A stretch of 64,000 nucleotides of DNA from Brugia malayi (taxonomy: Eukaryota > Nematoda > Chromadorea > Rhabditida > Onchocercidae): the NCBI RefSeq assembly GCF_000002995.4, contig NW_025062479.1, positions 4,273,221 to 4,337,220 of the forward strand, in the 5' to 3' direction. Positions 56,801-64,000 of this stretch are shown one piece after another. The notes below the pieces were generated by a model that was given only the letters and a program-made list of their open reading frames with translations, was not told the origin of the DNA and did not search any database. The stretch's first letter is position 1. Every line of letters starts with the position of its first letter. Made by a program: the position numbers and the translations under genes.

Positions 56801-59800
56801 TGAACATCGTCTGTATTATGAGGCTTCACGTTTAAGTCGAAAAGAAGGAATTCCACGAATATACATTGCTGCTAATTCGGGTGCAAGGATTGGCTTATCA
56901 GCTGATGTTAGTTCTTTTTGTTCCTCTTTTCACTCATAGCTTTATCCCAGAATGGAATAAAACAGTTCCCTGTTACTATTTACTGTGTCACAAAATATAT
57001 TTCCAGCTGAAAAAACTTTTCAAAGTTATATGGAAGAACGAAAATAATCCAGTGGAAGGTTTTGATGGACTTTATCTTACAAATGACGATGCACATGCAC
57101 TACAACAAATTGTCGCTACACATCGTAGAAATGGTTTCTATCAGATTGATGGGATTATAGGCAAAGAGGTACACATTAGGTAGATACCTCTAAACCAGTG
57201 TTTTCCTACCGTCTTGCTGTTGTTATTCATTAATTTGATTTTGTTCAATTGACTTTGTTTTTTGTTATAACAGTTGTTAGTTCTTTCTGCTTTGGAAAAT
57301 TCTTTTAACGCGATCTGTCCGTTTTGTAATTCAGTCTTATGAATCTTCCTTCTCTTTTTCTTTATATGTGCACTGGTCTAAAGTCTTATTTGCTTACAGT
57401 TTTGCGTGTATTTAGTGAGACATGGTGATAATTATTTTGCATATTTTTAGCGTGACCTTGGCGTAGAGAATCTAGTTGGTTCAGGGATGATTGCGGGTGA
57501 AACATCGCGAGCATATAATGAAGTAATAACCTATTGTTTGGTAACTGGTCGAACCGTTGGCATTGGTGCCTATGTTGCTCGGCTTTCAAGGAGGATTTGT
57601 CAAGTCGAAAATGCAGATATTATTTTAACTGGCGCACCTGCTTTGAATTCTGTGCTCGGTCGTGAAGTTTATACATCCAATGGACAGCTGGGTGGCACTG
57701 AAATAATGACTCGTAATGGTGTTACGCATTCCACCGTTAGCAATGATTATGATGGTGTCCGCCAATTGTTAAGGTGGCTGTCTTATACGCGTAAAAACGT
57801 GAAGGTTTGAATTTAAACTCATCAGCTTGTTCTATGTAATGTGAATGATATCATAATTTTATTGACGTTTAGGTTTCTTTGCATGCACGCTCCATTATTT
57901 TCTTTCACTCTTTATTAACACATTTCATAATTAAGATTTTATTTGGCAAAAAGAAAACTTCGGTAAAACTGAAATTTAGCTTTATTCATTTAATTCGTTT
58001 GCAGGCGCCGTTTAAGGAACCAAGCTTTGAGTATAGTGAAGACCCCATTGATCGATGTCTAAATTATTTACCATCACAGAATAAGGAAAGTGATCCGCGT
58101 TTGATGATGACGATCTTTGATCAGAATTCTTTCGAAGAAGTTTTTGTTTTTTTCTTATTTGGTTTTTTAGACGGTTTTAGAGTTTAAGCAAATCTGTTTT
58201 TGGAAAAAAAAGTTCTGTCATTTTTATGCTGTTAGCATCTATATTTTTAACCGTAGCATTTAAACTGCATATTTTTGTCCAGTTTTCTTAAAACAACTTT
58301 GTTTAAGATTAAATCAGGCTGGGGAAAAACGGTAATCACAGGTAGAGCACGTTTGGGCGGCATCAGTGTTGGCGTTATTGCTGTGGAAACAAGGAGTGTT
58401 TTTGTTGAAATTCCGGCTGACCCGGCTGCTCCGGACTCTCAGGCAAAATGTATTCAGCAAGCTGGCCAAGTGTGGTATCCTGATTCTGCATATAAAGTAA
58501 GTTTTATCAATTTTGATTATGATTACAGTTGTAGCTACAATCTGAAATTTGTTGCTTTAGATGTACTTTTCTGTAACTGCTCTTGTTTCTGAAGCTTTGT
58601 TAAATTCTTTTTTTTTTTTCTTTTTCAATCATAACTTGAAATTGTGGTTGTTATAGACTGCTGAAGCAATCGAAGACTTCAATAAAGAATCCTTGCCACT
58701 GTTTATTTTAGCCAACTGGCGTGGCTTCAGCGGCGGTCAGAAAGGTACTTTAATTTCACACTGACAAGTGAAAAATATACATTTTTGCAAATGAATTTTT
58801 TAGAAGCTTTATTTTCTGAGCTCATCATTCGTTAAAAGTCAAACAGTTTTCAAGAGTTTAGAAAGTTATTGGTTTTTTAAGGTATTTGTTTTAGATATGT
58901 TCGAAATGGTCCTCAAATTTGGTGCTTATATAGTTGATCAATTATGTAAATACCTTAATCCGGTGATAGTTTATATTCCACCCTATGGAGAATTACGTGG
59001 TGGGGCTTGGGCAGTTATTGATCCAACGATAAATCCTGTATGCATGCAGATGTTTGCTGACCCGAGATCAAGAGGTGGTGTTTTGGAACCAGAGGGAACT
59101 GTTCAAGTGAAAATGCGTAAAGTTAGTGTATAGTATGGTACTTAATTTTCCTTTTATTTCAAATATATGAAGTTTAGAATGAAAGTGATCAGAGAACTTT
59201 TGGAGAGGGAAAGAGAGATCAGGGAACATGAGCAATGTCTGATTTGCTTTCGCCTTTTTCAAAAGTGTTGGTGGAAGAGATAGGTAAAATATTACAAGTA
59301 TGAAGTTGTGAAGGTTGTATTGGTTCTTCAAGGAAGAATTTCTAATGAGTGCCATAAGTTTAATGTTTTATTAATAAATATAAATTTAAAGGATTTGGTA
59401 CCACTAATGCGACGATTGGATAAGGAAATGATTCGATTAGGAATATTGGAAAAAGAGGGTAACGATGTGAAAGTGGACATCAATGCTCGTATTCAACTGC
59501 TAATGCCCACGTATCGCAATATCGCTATAACATTTGCTGATTTGCATGACACGGCAGTGCGAATGAAAGCTGTTGGTGCTGTTAAGGTATTCTCTTCATT
59601 TGGGAACTGCTTTCCCATCACCTATTATGTTGGGGGTTGTACTAATATTTTTATTGTTAGCTTGACCAGAATACTTATTTGCCATTTTAAAATATCTATC
59701 GGTATTACGGTTCTTATATAGGCTCTTTTAAAATTTTGTCCCTGCATTTTCTATTTTATAGCTAGTGAGGAAAAATTAAAATTTATAAAATTTCAGTCAT

Positions 59801-60347
59801 TATTTTTGTTAAACAAAAAGTTTCTTTGAAGAAAGACATTTCAGGAAGTAGTGAAATGGGAAGAATCAAGAGCATTTTTCACACGACGGCTTTTAAGATT
59901 GTGCATCGAACATGATATATACAGAGAGGTTAGAAATACATTCAAATCAAATTCGGAAAATCAAAGGGATAAAGTGAAGAATAATTTCATATTATAGGCT
60001 GTCGATGTAAAGTGTTTAGAAGATATTCGGAAAATGCAGGAATCTTTACAGCAGTACTTTACAAAAACTCGCGATGAAACCTTCTCTTGGTATAATTATC
60101 CGGATGAGGATGCCATAAAACTCTTACATAAGGAAAGGGAACAAATTGTTGCTTTCCTTGTTGGAAACGATTTCTTTACAATTGGAAAGCGTTATGGAAT
60201 GTAAGTTCATCTGAGTTGAGGATGTAAATACTTTAACGTAAGAAAATCTACAATCAGACTTCCATTTCTTCCAGTATGATTACTCGTTTAGCTGAAAATG
60301 GCTTTTGTTATGATCAGATCAAATCTCTGAAAAATTATTACTTCTAA
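47867..60347 (+). CDS. ACC: Multidomain acetyl-CoA carboxylase (BC-BCCP-CT), about 35 exons
   Basis: Cytosolic enzyme making malonyl-CoA, the committed step of fatty-acid synthesis. The hand-built model of 35 phase-consistent exons, from 47867-48019 to 60275-60347, gives about 2139 aa, near the usual eukaryotic length (yeast 2233, human 2346). Biotin carboxylase spans about residues 50-540: [62 protein letters not shown]. The biotinyl domain lies near 690-760, with the target Lys about 724 in ESMKVVL. A long central region follows. The carboxyltransferase domain spans about 1500-2050: [113 protein letters not shown]. The ATP-site block reads [16 protein letters not shown], with Cys where His is usual. 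The N-terminus is short and has no AMPK-type RSSMSGLHL site. The start is set by a TTTTTCAG|G-ATG acceptor. It could be the main POD-2-type enzyme or a second paralogue. Confidence 0.93.
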
Positions 60348-60373
60348 TCAATAGTGAAATAACTCATTCACAG

Positions 60374-60701
60374 ACCTTCGGAGAAGCTTGGAGATTTCGC
60401 GAGAAAGTGTGATTTATTAATACGGGAAATGAAGAATGAAAGGTTGTGATCATTTATAGACTAGCTCTTTATATACTGCTATTTTGAGAAAAATTGCGTA
60501 ACATTAAATGTTCATGTGAGCATTTTTTTTTTTTGTTGAATTAATTTTGGATTTGTTTTCATAGTCAACTGGTTTGGAAAAATCGCTTATGGTGAAGGGG
60601 ATTTCTTTTCTTTTTTTCATTTATGAAGCACTTTTTGTCGCAGCCTTGTTAAAGTGTTCCTCCAACTTTTCAAGATGTATTCAGTGTCCGAAAACTATTA
60701 G
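60374..60701 (+). CDS. ACC: Candidate alternative C-terminal exons of acetyl-CoA carboxylase (60374-60442, 60644-60701)
   Basis: After the donor at 60200/60201 (GGAAT|GTAAGT), the acceptor CATTCACAG at 60365-60373 would instead join PSEKLGDFARKCDLLIREMK. A donor (AAAG|GTTGTG) at 60442 then connects in phase to an acceptor (TGTCGCAG) at 60643 and SLVKVFLQLFKMYSV up to a TAG at 60699-60701. This gives an ending of about 2157 aa that skips exon 60275-60347. Both routes keep the frame. Which is used, or whether both are, cannot be decided from sequence. Confidence 0.45.
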
Positions 60702-63553
60702 CCACGGTTGAAAATATTGCTGGTGAGAAACAATAGCCTTTTTTGACTTTCACTCTGGGCAGTTTCTGCAACGTTTGCATCTTCACTGACTTATCTTTGT
60801 GCAAAGCGTTACACAAGATATGTTACTTTTTCATGTTTTCAAAGTTCAGTCTTTTCCTGCAATTCTTTTGCTAGAAATTCCGTAGGGTACTTGCTGCTAG
60901 CTGTATCAGTTGTTATTCGGTTGCTTTGTTATCATCACTTTTATCAGCAGGTCTTGCCTGTTTGTTCAGCGAAACAGTCAATTTCGTTTTGATTTTGTGG
61001 CTTCATTTGTATATATTTCACTTTTTAATCTTAACTTTAAAATATATCAAATTTACAGTGACAGTGCCAATATATTTGCCTTACAAAGAAATAAAATTTA
61101 TTTGTAAGCGGAACTTGATTCTTTTCTTGTCCATATAAATGTTATGTTCTCGGAAAAGTGAGGGAAAACATTTTCAGGATTGAAATTCATCTTTTTTTTT
61201 TTGCAAAAAATTGAGATTGTTACGTCTGGATTGCGTTGTCTAACAGGTTGTGTTCAATCAGTATGAGTCATTATTTATTTCAGTTATGTTGCTGCGGTGT
61301 TGCCGCTTATGAACTGAGTGAGAAACACATATATGTGATGGTGTAAGTGATGATCGTTTTCGGATTTGCTTCGTAACTTGGGGAAGTATGTCTAGACACA
61401 AATAAATAGATTATTATAAGCTTATACCATTAGTTGTGCATGTACTTTGTGTCATTCATTTGAATAGCACAATAGAACAAAATCAAAAAGTTCATCCTGA
61501 GTGCCCCAACAAAAGGATAAGACATGAAATAAATTGAATGGGTAAACTACGTGTTTTTAAATATATTCCCGTACAAAGCTGGAAGTGTCTGCGCAGTTTG
61601 CGTAATCACGCCTTATCACAGGAAGTAAGAAAAGAATTTTCAGCAGTGTCAACGGATAATAATACACTAAAAGACCGATGGTTTTCAAGAAATAAGATAT
61701 AAAGGAGCAAACCTAAACTTAATGAATAAGTCGAATAAGTCTAATCATAATAGCATATCCTTGTTTTTATTGCATTAGGGTGATTACTGTTGATTTGGAT
61801 TTTGGCCATCAAGCATCGACGATAAATCGATTCAGATTACTAAGGATTAATTTTTAAAGGAATTTACTACCTGTAAATAAGAGGAGAGAAATAAATTTTA
61901 TTTATTAAGCTGACATAGTTGGTATGTTCGTAAGTTGTTTCACCCTGAACTAATGATGTTGCTAAAGGATAAATACAGAAATGTAGAGAAACTGATAATG
62001 CATGCGGAAAAACGAAAATGTCTAAGGCTATCACTAAAATGTTAAAGATTATATTCAGATAACCTATCTGGCTGAAATCCAAAGCATCGGTATTTTCCAA
62101 GTTTCTAAAATTTCTGGCTTTGAGTTCAACTTCATTGATGAATTATGATTTCACTTTATGGAGAATATAAAAAATATTGGAGATAACATGACAAGGAGGA
62201 ATTAATTCTTTTATCTGCAACAAGTTTGCTTGAATTTTTATATCTAATATTAAAAACAAATAAGCTTTCCGCTTGTCGAAATTTCTATTACATATCTGTT
62301 TGCATTCACAAAAAAAGTACTCATAAACTGTGAACAAATTCCATAGAACTTCAACCGATTAAACTCTGATGACCAGCTTAATGTTAAAGATTATCTGAAA
62401 AATCAAAAATCAAAGTTGACAATACAGTAAAAATAATAATGTAACCATTTTTAATGTAAACTAATTAGATGGAATTAAGTCAGCAAACAACAATTTAACT
62501 TAAAGATTTAAAAATTGGGACATTGTAATCATATAACAGTGTTAGAAAAGCCAAATTTGTATATATTTGCAAAGAAGTAATAAAAGTTTGAAATGTACAG
62601 CTTTTGCCTATGAAACGATTGAAAAATTAAAGGAAATTAACTACCAAGTCATTTATCACAAAATGTCTACACCAATCGTTTAATGTTCTACGGAAATGCA
62701 GAAGCAAAACTGCATTTCCGTAGAACATTAAACGAATTAATACTGCGCTCTTTAGGCTTATTCTTTTTTGCACATTTTATTGAAGAAATTTCGTCATGCT
62801 ACAGACATATATGCCTTATTTTTTTATATAGTAAAACGATAAACTTACCGGTAATGATATGAACAGTGGTTTATTAAAGCGTTCGACTGAGATAAACTGA
62901 GATACATAATGAAGCATTTTATCGTTGTAAGGATTTGCTTCAGCGGCTTTGGTGACAGATGACATGCAGATAAAGTTAACGGATTTTTATATACAGATAT
63001 TCAAATGACAAGCTTTGATGGTCATCGTTTTCCACCAAAACAAACGAGACCGAGTAACAGGGAGCAGAGAAAATTTCGCCTGAATTCCCAATATATCATT
63101 CCATCAAAATTACAATTAAATAGTGCTGCTTCAAGCGCCACCTCTCCTAAAGTACGATTTGTGATACGGTGGCTCTACCTTGGCACTGTGCCGACCTCCC
63201 TGGCTTTTTTGTTGAAGAATTAGTTCCAGCAGTGATTGGTTTCTGGGTGCGAGGGGTCCCGATTTTGTGGAGATTTTTTAATGTATTTTATCAACAAGCC
63301 TAATTGCATCCTGTATGGACGGAGTTAAGTTTCTGCATCGTTAGTTGCCGAAATTTGCACGTGTCGAATTTAAAATCTACTCATAAATCATGTAGGGAAG
63401 TATAAGATGTCGTAATCTTGAACTTCAATTTCTAACTTTCTCTGCTTAAAGTGTTTTAACTTATCAAATGACGTATCATACATAGCATCTACTTTTTAAA
63501 TCAGTGCTGTTTCATGTTCAGCATTACTGTGAAAATTTTCAGTGAAGAATTAA
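60702..63553. other. Intergenic region before the RING-finger gene
   Basis: AT-rich with no supported coding exon; it contains the 26-bp perfect hairpin at 62676-62735. A plus open frame at 63005-63223 (MTSFDGHRFPPKQTRPSNRE) has a donor-like AAA|GTACGA, but its frame cannot be joined to the RING exon at 63548, so it is not included in that gene. Confidence 0.5.
62676..62735. repeat. 26-bp perfect inverted repeat with 8-nt loop
   Basis: Arms 62676-62701 and 62710-62735 are exact reverse complements, separated by AAGCAAAA. The stem has mixed base composition (it includes TTCTACGGAAATGCAG), so it is not a low-complexity artefact. A transcript would form a stable hairpin. It might be a small-RNA precursor, a fold-back of a mobile-element end or a recent inverted duplication; the sequence alone does not decide. 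Confidence 0.9.
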
Positions 63554-64000
63554 ATGGTATCTGGGCGTAGTGATGGTTCACCTGCATCACGACGCCTTAC
63601 ACTACCGCAGTTGACGTCATATGACAGGTCACGCAAACCACACACGTTATGTTCCGGTGTTGATACAAAATCTATTCATTTTGATTGGATTAGTAAAGAG
63701 TTGGAATGTGGCATCTGCGAAAAGACAATACAAAATACGATGGTTGTGAGGGTGAGAACAGATACTTTTGAAATAAATGCAGGATAGTTCACTCCTTTTT
63801 TTGTGTGTTGCTCGAAGTGAATTCACTATCCTATTCATGTTCTTGTCTCTCTTGAAAAATTTTAGTTGTCTTCCGCAGTTGTTGGAAGTGATGGTTTCAT
63901 ACAGTTTTTCATTCCAGAATTGTATGCATCGTTTTTGTGCAGATTGTATATTGCAAAGAATACACACTGGAGCGAGGAAGTGTCCCTCATGTCATAAAGT
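63554..64000 (+). CDS. RING1/RNF2-like RING-finger E3 ligase, 5' part (truncated by window end)
   Basis: Exons 63554-63751 and 63918-64000 (continuing past the edge) encode an N-terminal leader with SYDRSRKPHT. A C3HC4 RING finger follows: ELECGICEKTIQNTMVV, then after the intron NCMHRFCADCILQRIHTGAR and KCPSCHK. The visible zinc ligands are C-x2-C, C-x-H-x2-[F]C-x2-C and C-x2-C. The spacing, the NTM/CMHRFCADCI context and a short leader before the RING resemble the Polycomb H2A ubiquitin ligases RING1/RNF2 (nematode SPAT-3 type); other RING families remain possible because only about 94 residues are visible. The start is fixed by an in-frame TAA directly before the ATG, and a TTTTCAG acceptor at 63541 suggests trans-splicing. 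Confidence 0.75.

Noticed and set aside
58283..58307. Earlier acceptor (TCCAG at 58282) for the ACC exon beginning near 58308
   Set aside because: It would enter a frame with TAA within three codons; TTTAAG at 58302-58307 keeps the frame and the conserved GRARLGG block.
61867..62337. Two minus-strand open frames near the hairpin
   Set aside because: Hydrophobic, low-complexity translations without family features or splice context.

Overview
The window looks like chromosomal DNA from a parasitic nematode, most likely a filarial worm (family Onchocercidae). It is AT-rich, and its genes have many short exons split by introns of roughly 100-700 bp with TTTCAG-type acceptors. Several start codons lie just after a bare 3' splice acceptor with no matching upstream coding exon, as expected for spliced-leader trans-splicing. 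One intron carries degenerate alphaproteobacterial (Wolbachia-like) gene fragments, which are typical of filarial genomes. All exon structures were read by hand from splice signals, reading-frame continuity and remembered family motifs; no alignment or search was run.

Layout: (1) 2.2-7.2 kb, minus: ankyrin-repeat calcium-independent phospholipase A2 (PLA2G6/iPLA2-beta type). (2) 9.5-11.3 kb, plus: a divergent, C-terminally truncated copy of ribosomal protein S2, whose second intron holds remnants of bacterial atpE and a polyprenyl synthetase. (3) 12.5-16.5 kb, minus: TBC1D23. (4) 17.8-24.1 kb, plus: SGSM3 (TBC-SH3-RUN), head-to-head with TBC1D23. (5) 25.0-27.1 kb, minus: secreted DOMON-domain protein. 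(6) 29.3-34.7 kb, minus: SEC14L1-like PRELI/CRAL-TRIO/GOLD protein. (7) 37.8-40.0 kb, plus: WIPI4/WDR45 (EPG-6-like) autophagy propeller. (8) 40.0-47.9 kb: long gene-poor stretch. (9) 47.9-60.3 (or 60.7) kb, plus: full-length multidomain acetyl-CoA carboxylase in about 35 exons. (10) 63.5 kb to the end, plus: 5' part of a RING1-like RING-finger gene, cut by the window edge.

The genes are individually transcribed housekeeping or trafficking genes rather than an operon. Loose themes are lipid metabolism and membrane traffic: iPLA2, acetyl-CoA carboxylase, a SEC14/PRELI lipid-transfer protein, a phosphoinositide-binding autophagy protein and two RabGAP-family proteins. The most unusual item is the bacterial insertion inside the decayed S2 gene. 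Other points worth checking are substitutions in the carboxylase at the biotin motif and the ATP site, an apparent GC-AG intron in the SEC14L1-like gene, two candidate alternative 3' ends, and a 26-bp perfect hairpin at 62.7 kb.
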